Shown piece after piece: positions 10,133 through 17,302 of a stretch of 64,000 nucleotides of DNA (positions are counted from its first letter, which is position 1; each line of letters begins with the position of its first letter). The stretch spans positions 2,666,001 through 2,730,000 of the forward strand of contig NZ_PPDK01000001.1 in NCBI RefSeq assembly GCF_003074135.1. The letters are read 5' to 3'. Source of the DNA: Euzebya tangerina (lineage in GTDB: Bacteria; Actinomycetota; Nitriliruptoria; Euzebyales; Euzebyaceae). The notes beneath the pieces are model-generated. The model was not told the DNA's origin, ran no database searches, and saw only the letters and a program-made list of their open reading frames with translations. The position numbers and the translations under genes are program-made.

Positions 10133-11005
10133 ATGCCAAGCCCCACCAGCCGTGAGCAGCAGTCCGACACATCGGACGACACGCCCGAGGTTGGAGAGCA
10201 CCTCCAAGCCGAGGGAGAGGAGGAGATCGCGGAGAGCTTCGACCGCAGCGTCGAAGCCGGCGCCCAGCGCCTCAACCGGTCGTGGTCGAACCTGACCGCC
10301 ACCGGCTTCATGGCTGGCATCGACGTCGGCTTCGGCGTCTTGGCCCTGCTCTTCGTCAAGCACGAGACCGGCTCAGAGGTCCTGGGTGGACTCGCCTTCA
10401 CCATCGGGTTCCTGGCGCTGGCCCTCGGTCGCTCGGAGTTGTTCACCGAGAACTTCCTGGTCCCGGTCACGACGGTGATCACCAAGAACGCGACCGTCGG
10501 GCAGCTTGGCCGTCTCTGGGGCACGACCTACGTCACCAACCTCGCCGGGGGCTGGCTGGTGGCGCTCCTGCTGGTGGCCGCCTATCCGGATCTCAGCTCG
10601 ACCGCGCTCGAGACGTCGGAGGAGATCATCGGTCGTGGGCTGTCGATGGAGTCCTTCGTGCTGGCCGTGCTGGCCGGGGGTGCGATCACGCTGATGACCT
10701 GGATGGAGCGCAATGCCGTCAGCGAGTTCGGGCGGCTCCTCGCGGTGGTCGCATTCGGCTTCCTGCTCGGCGCGGCGCAGCTCAACCACGTCGTGGTCAT
10801 CTCGATCAAGATCTTCGCTGCGTTGCTCATCGGGGGCACGGAGTACGGCTACGCGGACTGGCTGCAGCTGTCATCCCTGGCCGCGTTCGGCAACATGGTC
10901 GGGGGTCTCGTGCTCGTCACCGTCCTCCGACTGGTGCAGGTCGGACCTTCCCACATACGTCGGCGGCAGCGCACCCCCATGCGCCCGACTAGTCGGCGGG
11001 ACTGA
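10133..11005 (+). CDS. formate/nitrite transporter (FNT) family protein
   Basis: 290 residues from ATG 10133; an in-frame ATG at 10121 is an equal alternative. A hydrophilic N-terminal tail of about 50 residues, rich in Glu and Asp, is followed by six membrane spans. The block RSELFTENFLVPV near residue 100 is characteristic of the YfdC-like branch of FNT channels. Known FNT proteins are pentameric channels for formate, nitrite or other small monovalent anions. The gene is divergent from the GlcD-like oxidase, with only 43 bases between starts, so the two may share control. Transport of a hydroxy-acid substrate of that enzyme is a speculative link. Confidence 0.85.
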   Translation: MPSPTSREQQSDTSDDTPEVGEHLQAEGEEEIAESFDRSVEAGAQRLNRSWSNLTATGFMAGIDVGFGVLALLFVKHETGSEVLGGLAFTIGFLALALGRSELFTENFLVPVTTVITKNATVGQLGRLWGTTYVTNLAGGWLVALLLVAAYPDLSSTALETSEEIIGRGLSMESFVLAVLAGGAITLMTWMERNAVSEFGRLLAVVAFGFLLGAAQLNHVVVISIKIFAALLIGGTEYGYADWLQLSSLAAFGNMVGGLVLVTVLRLVQVGPSHIRRRQRTPMRPTSRRD

Positions 11006-11044
11006 TCCGGCGGCCGGCGGACTGACCGCGGCGGACGGTCGGGG

Positions 11045-11050
11045 TACCGT
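11045..11050 (+). promoter_or_regulatory. leaderless -10 box (TACCGT) of tyrS, with CTGACC -35
   Basis: TACCGT ends eight bases before the tyrS ATG. CTGACC at 11022-11027 lies 17 bases upstream and could be the -35. There is no Shine-Dalgarno sequence, so a leaderless transcript is likely. Confidence 0.55.
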
Positions 11051-11058
11051 CGCGCGTC

Positions 11059-12342
11059 ATGGCAGCGAACAATCCCGTGGACGTCCTGCGACGCCGAGGC
11101 TTCGTGCAGGACGTGACCGACGAGGAAGGCCTGCGGGCCGCCTTCGACGCCGGGTCGGTCACCTTCTACTACGGGATGGACCCGACTGCTCCGTCGTTGC
11201 ACCTCGGCAATCTCATCGGGCTGATGGCCATGGCCTGGCTGCAGCGGATGGGGCACCGTCCGATCGCGCTGGCGGGCGGGGGGACCGGACGCATCGGCGA
11301 CCCGTCGGGGCGTGACGACGAGCGGCAGCTGCTCGACGAGGAGGCTCTGGAGCACAACCTGGCCGGAATCAGGCGGCAGGCATCCCAGTTCATCGACCTC
11401 GAGCAGGGAGGTCTGCTGGTCGACAACCACGACTGGTTGGGCCAGCTCTCCTTGATGGACTTCCTCCGCGACGTCGGCAAACACGCCAGCGTCAACCAGA
11501 TGGTTGCCCGCGAGTCGGTCAAGCGGCGGCTGGAGGAGCGCGACCAGGGCATCTCCTTCACCGAGTTCACCTACCAGTTGCTCCAGGCCTACGACTTCGC
11601 CCACCTGCACGAGGCCGAGGGGTGCACGCTGCAGTTGGGCGGGTCGGACCAGTGGGGCAACATCGTGGCCGGGACGGAGATGGTGCGGCGATTGCACGGT
11701 GCCCAGGCGTTCGGACTCACCTGGCCCCTGCTGACCACGGCGAGCGGGGCGAAGTTCGGGAAGTCGGCTGGCAACGCGGTGTGGCTCGACGCGGCGCTGA
11801 CCTCGCCGTACGCCTACTACCAGTACTGGATCAACGCCGCGGACGAGGACGTCGAGCGGTACCTGTTGCTCTTCACCTTCCTCTCACCCTCCGAGATCGA
11901 CGACGTGCTCGCCGCCCACGCCGAGGCGCCCCACCAGCGCGCCGCTCAACGACTCCTGGCGTCCGAGGCCACACGGATCGTGCACGGCGACGACGGGGTG
12001 GAGGAGGCCATTCGGGCGACTGACGTGCTCTTCGGCAACGAACCCTTCACGGGCCTCAGCGATGGCGTGCTGCGCGAGGCGTTCGAGGGTGCGGACTCCT
12101 TCGAACTACCCGCGGATGCCCGGACCAGTGGGGCCGTCTCGGTGCTCGAGGTCCTGACCACCTCCGGTGCGGCCGCGTCGGGAAGTGAGGCGCGTCGGCT
12201 GGTCGAGCAGGGCGGGGTCCGGATGAACAACGTCCGGGTCACCGACGCGCTCCGAGCGCTCTCCGAGGAAGACTTCGCCACAGAGCACACGTTGGTCCTT
12301 CGCGTCGGCAAGAAGCGGTACTTCGTCGGCCGAGTCAGCTAG
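11059..12342 (+). CDS. tyrS: tyrosine--tRNA ligase
   Basis: 427 residues, the normal bacterial length. It charges tRNA-Tyr with tyrosine. The class I signature HLGN is at residues 48-51 (HIGH equivalent) and the KFGKS loop is at 232-236 (KMSKS equivalent). A C-terminal S4-like RNA-binding domain (SEARRLVEQGGVRMNNVRV) closes the protein. ATG 11059 is favoured by a TACCGT box eight bases upstream and by the normal N-terminus MAANNPVDVLRRRGFVQ. No T-box leader is possible with this promoter position. The secreted CAP protein gene follows after 127 bases. Confidence 0.97.
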   Translation: MAANNPVDVLRRRGFVQDVTDEEGLRAAFDAGSVTFYYGMDPTAPSLHLGNLIGLMAMAWLQRMGHRPIALAGGGTGRIGDPSGRDDERQLLDEEALEHNLAGIRRQASQFIDLEQGGLLVDNHDWLGQLSLMDFLRDVGKHASVNQMVARESVKRRLEERDQGISFTEFTYQLLQAYDFAHLHEAEGCTLQLGGSDQWGNIVAGTEMVRRLHGAQAFGLTWPLLTTASGAKFGKSAGNAVWLDAALTSPYAYYQYWINAADEDVERYLLLFTFLSPSEIDDVLAAHAEAPHQRAAQRLLASEATRIVHGDDGVEEAIRATDVLFGNEPFTGLSDGVLREAFEGADSFELPADARTSGAVSVLEVLTTSGAAASGSEARRLVEQGGVRMNNVRVTDALRALSEEDFATEHTLVLRVGKKRYFVGRVS

Positions 12343-12444
12343 GCAGTGGCGGAGGGCCATCGGTAGGCACCTCTGAGCTGCCTTCAGACCGGATAACGGC
12401 CTGTAGTCTTTTGCCGGATCGGGTAGCGGAGGGTAAAGATCACA

Positions 12445-12466
12445 CTGTGTTAGGCCGTTAACACAG
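12445..12466. promoter_or_regulatory. perfect inverted repeat directly before the CAP-domain gene start
   Basis: CTGTGTTA (12445-12452) and TAACACAG (12459-12466) are exact inverted copies around a six-base spacer, ending three bases before ATG 12470. A weak TTGCCG-17-TAAAGA promoter lies just upstream, which would place the transcription start inside the repeat. It may be an operator or a translation-blocking hairpin. No Shine-Dalgarno sequence is visible between it and the start. Confidence 0.55.
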
Positions 12467-12469
12467 AGT

Positions 12470-13087
12470 ATGAACACCCGCTTGGTACTCGCACTGGTCC
12501 TCTCCGTCCTCATGATCCTCCCGGCAACGGGCGTCTCGGCCCAGACCGAGTTCGAGGAGGAGGCCGAGCAAGCCTTCATCGACGCGACGAACGAGACCCG
12601 CGCTGAGCAGGGCCTGGCCCCGCTGGCCAACAACCTGCTGCTCCGCGAGGTTGCTCGTGGCTGGACGGAGGAGCTGGTGGCCTCCGGTCAACTCGCCCAC
12701 AACCCCAGCTACAGCCAGCAGTACGAGGGTGAGTGGCGTCGGATGGGGGAGAACGTCGGCTACACCAGCTCCGCCCAGGACCTGTTGGGTGCCGTCGAGC
12801 GGCTGCACCAGGCCTTCGTGGACTCCCCCGGTCACTTCGCAAACATCACCGGCGAGTACAACCAGATGGCCGTCGGCGTCGCCTTCGATGACGACGGTGC
12901 GCTGTGGGTGACCCTGAACTTCCTCGATGGCCCGACCCCGTCGGAGACCCCGGAGGAGCCGGTCGAGGAGGAGCCCGTCGAGGAGCCCACCCCCGAGCCG
13001 ACTCCCGAGCCGGAGCCCGAGCCCGACTTCGAGACCCAGCGGCCCCAGGAAGACGACGTCGAGCGGACCCACTTCATCCGCGGTTAG
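12470..13087 (+). CDS. secreted CAP-domain (SCP/PR1, YkwD-like) protein
   Basis: 205 residues. A signal peptide with cleavage expected after VSAQ (about residue 24) is followed by a CAP domain. It has the conserved HNPSY near 79, the GENVGY block near 94 and NITGEYNQMAVGVAF near 125. The tail (about 160-205) is rich in Pro, Glu and Thr and looks like a wall-spanning or linker segment, ending DVERTHFIRG. CAP proteins are extracellular, and some act as proteases, lipid binders or toxins. The role here is unknown. The gene is convergent with an acyl-CoA synthetase gene and the two share a strong terminator. Confidence 0.9.
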   Translation: MNTRLVLALVLSVLMILPATGVSAQTEFEEEAEQAFIDATNETRAEQGLAPLANNLLLREVARGWTEELVASGQLAHNPSYSQQYEGEWRRMGENVGYTSSAQDLLGAVERLHQAFVDSPGHFANITGEYNQMAVGVAFDDDGALWVTLNFLDGPTPSETPEEPVEEEPVEEPTPEPTPEPEPEPDFETQRPQEDDVERTHFIRG

Positions 13088-13147
13088 GGGCCTCGTCCCC
13101 GCCGATGATCCAACGGCCCGGCAGGACCGGAGCCAGACCAAGCCAGC

Positions 13148-13176
13148 AGCCCGCGTGCCCCACCCGCACGCGGGCT
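13148..13176. terminator. bidirectional intrinsic terminator hairpin
   Basis: AGCCCGCGTG (13148-13157) and CACGCGGGCT (13167-13176) form a perfect 10-base-pair GC-rich stem with a nine-base loop, followed by GTTGT. It lies between the convergent CAP gene and acyl-CoA synthetase gene, 60 and 48 bases from their stops, and can serve both. Confidence 0.75.
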
Positions 13177-13223
13177 GTTGTCATGATCACCGGTGTCATG
13201 ACTGCCGGTGAAATGACCGGAGG

Positions 13224-14822
13224 TCAGGTCTGGCAGGACGGGTGTTCAGCCTGTCGCAGCTTGCGCTTGAGGAGCTTGCCCGTGGCGTTGCGCGGCAGCT
13301 CGTCGAGGTGGATGAAGCGCTTCGGGACCTTGTACCGGGACAAGCGATCTCGCAGCCACGGGGCCAAGGTGTCGGTGTCGAGGTCGCCGGCGACGTAGGC
13401 CCAGAGCACCTGGCCGTACTCCTCGTCGTCAACGCCGATGACCGCGCTCTCGATGACGTCGGGATGGGTGTCGAGCATCCCCTCCACCTCACTGGGGTAG
13501 ATGTTCTCCCCACCAGAGATGACCATCTCGTCCCGACGGCCGGTCACGTAGAGGTACCCGTCGTCGTCCAGGTAGCCGAGGTCGCCGATCTGCCACGCGC
13601 CCCGATGGCCATCGGACCCGGTGTAGCCGCTGAACTCCATGCCGGTCTGCACCTCCAGCGCGCCGATCTCCCCGGGCGGCAGCGGCGTGCCGTTGCTGTC
13701 AGCCACGCGGACCCTGATGCCGAAGCCCGGCTTGCCGACCGTTCCGCGACGGGTGGCGAAGTCCTCCGGCGTGGAGATCGACACCCAGCCCGCCTCGGTG
13801 GACCCGTACAGGTCGTAGGTGATCTCGCCCCAGCGGGCCTGCGCCGCATCCCGGAGCCCCTCGGAGAAAGCCGACCCGCTGGTCAGCAGCAGTCGCAGGC
13901 CACTCGATGGGGCGGGCGGATCGTGCTGCAGGACGCGCCTGACCATGACGGGGACGAGTGCCGCTGCGGTGATCTCGTGGCGACGGACGTCGGCCTCGAA
14001 TGACGCCGGATCGAAGCTCCGGCTGAGCACGATCGTCGTGCCGATCAGGCAGGCCGCGCCGACGGCCCCGCTGGCGAAGGCGTGGAACAGCGGCGGTGCC
14101 ACCAGCAGCTTGTCCGCTCGACGGAGGGGGATCTTGGACACGAACCCGAGCAGCGCACCGAGCTGTGACGAGCCGACGGTCCGCTCCGCTCCCTTCGGCG
14201 CGCCGGTGGTCCCGGAGGTGTGGATGACGACCTTGCCCGTGCCGCGGCTGAAGGGCGCGTTGGAGGAGGCGGCCGCGAGGACCGTCTCGTACGTGCCGCG
14301 CTCCCCGACGGTGATGATCGCGGGCGGCTCGTCCAGGTCCGCCACGGCCGTGCGGGCGAGCTCGGCGAACTCGAGGTCGACGATCAGGACGGCAGGACGC
14401 TGCATGTGCAGGATGCGGGCGATCTCGGATGCGGTGGCCCAGGTGTTGAGCGGGACGGGAGCCAGACCGGAGCGACCTCCCGCGGCGTAGGCCTCGATCG
14501 CGGCGCGGCCGTTGCGCAGCATGAAGGCGGCGCAGCCACCGGCAGCGCCGTGATCCAGCAGGACGTTGGAGAGCCGGGTGACCCGCAGGTCGAGCTCGCG
14601 CCAGGTCAGCAATCCGTCATCGTCGACGACGGCGACCTCGGCGGGCTGGGTGACGGCCTGGAAGGCGATGGCGAAGCCCAGGTTCGGTCGGACGAGGGGA
14701 AACTCGAGGGCGAGACCGATCAGGGACGGCGTCGGGAGGAGGGGCCGGATGACGCCAGCGCGGACCAACGCCGTCACGCCGGCGCCGAGGTCGCGAGGGG
14801 ACAGGGTGGGCAGTCCGAACAC
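13224..14822 (-). CDS. acyl-CoA synthetase / AMP-dependent ligase (FadD-like)
   Basis: 532 residues. The P-loop-like AMP-binding motif HTSGTTGAPKGAERT lies near residue 200. The adenylate-binding YGSTEAG is near 335. The hinge and C-terminal block GRRDEMVISGGENIYPSE lies near 430, and the catalytic lysine block ATGKLLKRKL is near 515. The family activates carboxylic acids, often fatty acids, to acyl-CoA through an acyl-adenylate. The start GTG 14822 is the first available codon of the frame and has no clear ribosome site, so a somewhat later start is possible. The chain-length preference cannot be read. Other acyl-CoA genes lie at 50-52 and 58-61 kb. Confidence 0.92.
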   Translation of the reverse strand: MFGLPTLSPRDLGAGVTALVRAGVIRPLLPTPSLIGLALEFPLVRPNLGFAIAFQAVTQPAEVAVVDDDGLLTWRELDLRVTRLSNVLLDHGAAGGCAAFMLRNGRAAIEAYAAGGRSGLAPVPLNTWATASEIARILHMQRPAVLIVDLEFAELARTAVADLDEPPAIITVGERGTYETVLAAASSNAPFSRGTGKVVIHTSGTTGAPKGAERTVGSSQLGALLGFVSKIPLRRADKLLVAPPLFHAFASGAVGAACLIGTTIVLSRSFDPASFEADVRRHEITAAALVPVMVRRVLQHDPPAPSSGLRLLLTSGSAFSEGLRDAAQARWGEITYDLYGSTEAGWVSISTPEDFATRRGTVGKPGFGIRVRVADSNGTPLPPGEIGALEVQTGMEFSGYTGSDGHRGAWQIGDLGYLDDDGYLYVTGRRDEMVISGGENIYPSEVEGMLDTHPDVIESAVIGVDDEEYGQVLWAYVAGDLDTDTLAPWLRDRLSRYKVPKRFIHLDELPRNATGKLLKRKLRQAEHPSCQT

Positions 14823-14954
14823 GTGGGTCAGCTTCGCAGGTGGGGCTGGATTGGTGAAATCGGGCTGTTCTGGCGGTCCACCAGCGGTGCGGGTCGGCCG
14901 GCGGCAGGCGTCCGGTCGGGCGTTGTTCGGATCTGGTTCGGACAGTGGCTGCGT

Positions 14955-15015
14955 CGACGCATGCGTGAGTTGACCCCGTCTGAGCGGGCAACGTCACGCA
15001 TGCGTGCTCGCATCG
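14955..15015. repeat. 61-bp palindromic element, copy A
   Basis: Two copies of the palindrome ACGCATGCGT (14957-14966 and 14996-15005) bracket a 29-base core containing CCCCG...CGGGC, so the whole can fold into a long hairpin. It differs from copy B (16066-16126) at six of 61 positions. The element lies 23 bases downstream of the nuclease gene stop. Confidence 0.85.
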
Positions 15016-15038
15016 CGAGGTGCACACAGGCGACGGGC

Positions 15039-15920
15039 TCACGCCGCCTGTTGCTGCCGATGGACACGGGCGATCTCATCGACGACGGCTCGCAGGTTCT
15101 CGTCCACTTCGTAGACGGAGAACCGGATGACCGTCCAGCCCAGAGAGCGCAACCGTCGGTCCCGGACCCGATCGGCCGCCGCGACCTCCGGAAGCCAGTG
15201 GTGTGGTCCGTCGATCTCGACGATCAATCGGCTGTCGTCGACGCAGAGGTCCACCTGCGCCACGGGCTTGCCGGCTGGCCCCACGATGGGCTGGTTGAGG
15301 CGCACGGGGATTCCGGCAGCTCTGCACGCGATGGCGACGCGGCGTTCGGTGCCGGAGTAGGCAAGATCCTCGTCCAACTCGTCGAGAAGCCGCCGGAGCT
15401 TGCCTGATGCCGGGAACACCGACCTGATCTCGACCACGCGTCGTAAGCCGTCCAAAGTGATCCATCGTTCGCCGATGCCCCTGGCTGTCAGTTGAGCGAA
15501 CGACTTTCCGGACGACGTCTTGGCTGCGTCGCTGATCGCCCAACTCGCGGACACCAGAGGCATGATTCCTTCCCGTCTCAGGCCGCAATGCTCGAACCGG
15601 GTCGATGACCGTAGGCGAACGCCCTTCGGTTTCACCGGGTTGCGTGGGTGGGGGACCAGGAGGTCCACCGGGCCGCTCGGTTCCGTGGTCCGCCCAGAAA
15701 GCCAGAGGGCGTCGCGATCGGTCACGGCCACGGGCGCGCCCACGAAGAGCAGGGCGGCCAGAACCGCATGTCGCCGGTCATCGGCGACACCCCGAAGGCG
15801 GTAGACCCCCCGATGCGCTACACGAAGATCGCCCCAGGCCAGACGTTGATCGATCTGGTGGTCGGTCAGCCCGCTGTCGCGGAGCATCAGCCGCGTCGTC
15901 ATACCTTCGATGTGTTGCAT
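15039..15920 (-). CDS. AbiEi-like N-terminal domain plus DUF559 (Vsr-like) nuclease domain protein
   Basis: 293 residues. The first 60 or so residues resemble the winged-helix start of AbiEi-type antitoxin proteins (MLRDSGLTDHQIDQRLAWG, then a GVYRLRG turn). The C-terminal 100 residues match DUF559, a PD-(D/E)xK-type domain related to Vsr endonucleases. Candidate metal-binding acids lie in VDLCVDDSRLIVEIDG near 220-235. Such fusions are common in actinobacteria and their role is not established. ATG 15920 is used; ATG 15902 is an alternative. The gene is bracketed by two copies of a 61-base palindromic element and lies next to a toxin-antitoxin operon, so transfer or mobility is likely (inference). 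Confidence 0.82.
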   Translation of the reverse strand: MQHIEGMTTRLMLRDSGLTDHQIDQRLAWGDLRVAHRGVYRLRGVADDRRHAVLAALLFVGAPVAVTDRDALWLSGRTTEPSGPVDLLVPHPRNPVKPKGVRLRSSTRFEHCGLRREGIMPLVSASWAISDAAKTSSGKSFAQLTARGIGERWITLDGLRRVVEIRSVFPASGKLRRLLDELDEDLAYSGTERRVAIACRAAGIPVRLNQPIVGPAGKPVAQVDLCVDDSRLIVEIDGPHHWLPEVAAADRVRDRRLRSLGWTVIRFSVYEVDENLRAVVDEIARVHRQQQAA

Positions 15921-16065
15921 GTGGGAAGCGTCGGGCCGCGCTGGCGAGCTGTCGAACGGGGGCTGTGGATAACCTCAGCTGACCGAGGTCCACCCCCGTG
16001 CCCCAGATCACCGGAGCCAGCCGGGTCCACATCCGGGCCAGAGGCCCGCGTCGGTGCGGTTGCGC

Positions 16066-16126
16066 CGACGCATGCGTGACTTGACCCCGCCTGAACGGGC
16101 AAAGTCACGCATGCGTGCCCACATCG
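16066..16126. repeat. 61-bp palindromic element, copy B
   Basis: Same organisation as copy A: ACGCATGCGT at 16068-16077 and 16107-16116 around a GC-rich core. Here the arms extend to a perfect 15-base inverted repeat (ACGCATGCGTGACTT with its complement). Copies A and B lie in the same orientation on either side of the DUF559 gene. Confidence 0.85.
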
Positions 16127-16156
16127 GCTCACCCGGGCCGCCTCGAGGCTGATCGG

Positions 16157-16462
16157 CTAGAGGCGACGGAGGGCGGCGGCCGGGATGTCGTAGTTGGTCC
16201 GCACCCAGTCGACGGCATTGCTCCGGAAGCCCGCGCACTCCCGCTGCACCACCAGCTTCCAAGCCTCGTGGGCCACGGCATCCAAGGCCACGGCGATCTG
16301 CGATTCCGTCGCCACCCCCACCTCCACCAGCAGCCGATGGGTGTCGATCGCCTCGTCCAGACGTCGGCCGGCCCGCCCTAGGGCGTTGGCTCGTTCCTCC
16401 GCCAGTGCCCCCTCGACGACCCGGTGGAACGCATCCGACCCGGCAGCCCTGGTCCGCTTCAC
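16157..16462 (-). CDS. third gene of the PIN toxin-antitoxin operon, unknown function
   Basis: 101 residues, mostly helical by composition, no recognised domain, with one cysteine near residue 77. The second of two adjacent GTG codons (16462) overlaps the stop of the PIN toxin gene in GTGA, the same coupling used elsewhere here. The first GTG (16465) is the alternative. It shares strand and spacing with the antitoxin and toxin genes, so it is likely co-expressed. It could be an accessory to the toxin-antitoxin pair or a passenger. Nothing in the sequence decides this. Confidence 0.7.
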   Translation of the reverse strand: MKRTRAAGSDAFHRVVEGALAEERANALGRAGRRLDEAIDTHRLLVEVGVATESQIAVALDAVAHEAWKLVVQRECAGFRSNAVDWVRTNYDIPAAALRRL

Positions 16463-16872
16463 CACGCACCGGTTCCGACGACGATGATGTGGGGTGAGAT
16501 GCCGGCTCGCCCGAAGAGGGCACCGAGGTCGTCCGGGTCCGACGTCACAACCACGTCCGCATGGTGACGCACCACCGTCTCGGCGACAACCGCGTCCGCC
16601 GCTGAGACCGTCAGGTCACCTCGAAGGCCGGCAGCTCGCCGAGCATCGTCCAGGGACAGCGACGTCTCCACCCTCACGCGGCGCAGGGTGGCCTCCACGT
16701 CGCCGGAGTGCCGGCCGCTCCGCAGCGCCTCCACCACCACGACCGACGGCACGATCACGCGGCCGGCCCCGCGCCGCCTGATCAACTCCATCAACGTCAC
16801 CACCGGTCGTGGCGGGATGGGTCGTGCCCACGCCAACAGGCCGGCCCCGTCCAGGACCGTGGTGATGGTCAC
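16459..16872 (-). CDS. PIN-domain toxin (VapC-like ribonuclease)
   Basis: 137 residues. PIN-fold acids are placed as expected: Asp in TTVLDGAGLLAW near residue 8, Glu in VVVEALR near 48, Asp in VSAADAVVAE near 93 and Asp in VVTSDPDDL near 111-114. VapC-type toxins cut tRNA or rRNA and are blocked by a DNA-binding antitoxin. The ATG overlaps the stop of the upstream antitoxin gene in ATGA, the classic antitoxin-toxin arrangement. A third short gene overlaps its own stop. Activity is inferred from family and context. Confidence 0.85.
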   Translation of the reverse strand: MTITTVLDGAGLLAWARPIPPRPVVTLMELIRRRGAGRVIVPSVVVVEALRSGRHSGDVEATLRRVRVETSLSLDDARRAAGLRGDLTVSAADAVVAETVVRHHADVVVTSDPDDLGALFGRAGISPHIIVVGTGAW

Positions 16873-17198
16873 GAGCCCGACTCGAGCTCGCGCCCGACCG
16901 TTGCCGACTCGATCTGGCGCTCGAGCGCAGCAACCTCAGCCTGGGTCGGGGTCGCCTGGGGATCGCGGTCGCTGATCTGGTTCACACGCATCCCGATCAC
17001 CACCGCCTGCAGCACGTCCTCGAGGGCTCGGGAAGCCGCAACCGACACCGAGTCGATCATGCCCTCATCGGCCAGCAGGCGGAACGCCTCGGCCAGCGGC
17101 GCCGGAAGGGTCACCGACACGGGCTTGGTCGCGGCGCCGGACCGAGTTCGCTCGAGCGCCTCCACCAAGCGGGAGAACAGGGCGTCATCAGCAGTCAC
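16869..17198 (-). CDS. ribbon-helix-helix-like antitoxin of the PIN module
   Basis: 109 residues starting with GTG 17198. The region around residues 27-50 ([19 protein letters not shown]) resembles a CopG-type ribbon-helix-helix in which a short strand is followed by two helices. The tail is likely to bind and neutralise the PIN toxin, whose gene overlaps by four bases. The start follows a TACGAT -10 box by seven bases, and this box lies in the right arm of a perfect inverted repeat. Autorepression by the antitoxin is therefore likely. The family match is by pattern only. Confidence 0.75.
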   Translation of the reverse strand: MTADDALFSRLVEALERTRSGAATKPVSVTLPAPLAEAFRLLADEGMIDSVSVAASRALEDVLQAVVIGMRVNQISDRDPQATPTQAEVAALERQIESATVGRELESGS

Positions 17199-17204
17199 CT
17201 CATG

Positions 17205-17225
17205 TATCGTATGGCATATACGATA
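17205..17225. promoter_or_regulatory. operator palindrome overlapping the -10 box of the PIN module
   Basis: TATCGTAT (17205-17212) and ATACGATA (17218-17225) are perfect inverted copies with a five-base spacer. On the minus strand the TACGAT inside this repeat ends seven bases before the antitoxin GTG start, a leaderless-type -10. Binding here would block the promoter. The aconitase gene starts 78 bases away on the other strand. Confidence 0.7.
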
Positions 17226-17302
17226 AGGATGTGGGTAGGGCTAGTATCCGGGCCCGTCACCCGAACCGGCCACCCCCGCCACCCGCAAGACGAGGAGCCC
17301 CC

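Noticed and set aside
10090-10524. N-terminal extension of the GlcD-like oxidase
   Set aside because: It reads antisense to the FNT gene and lacks any hydrophobic or family pattern. ATG 10089 has a -10 box.
11006-11058. T-box leader before tyrS
   Set aside because: Only 53 bases separate the genes and a -10 box sits directly before ATG, leaving no room for a T-box RNA.
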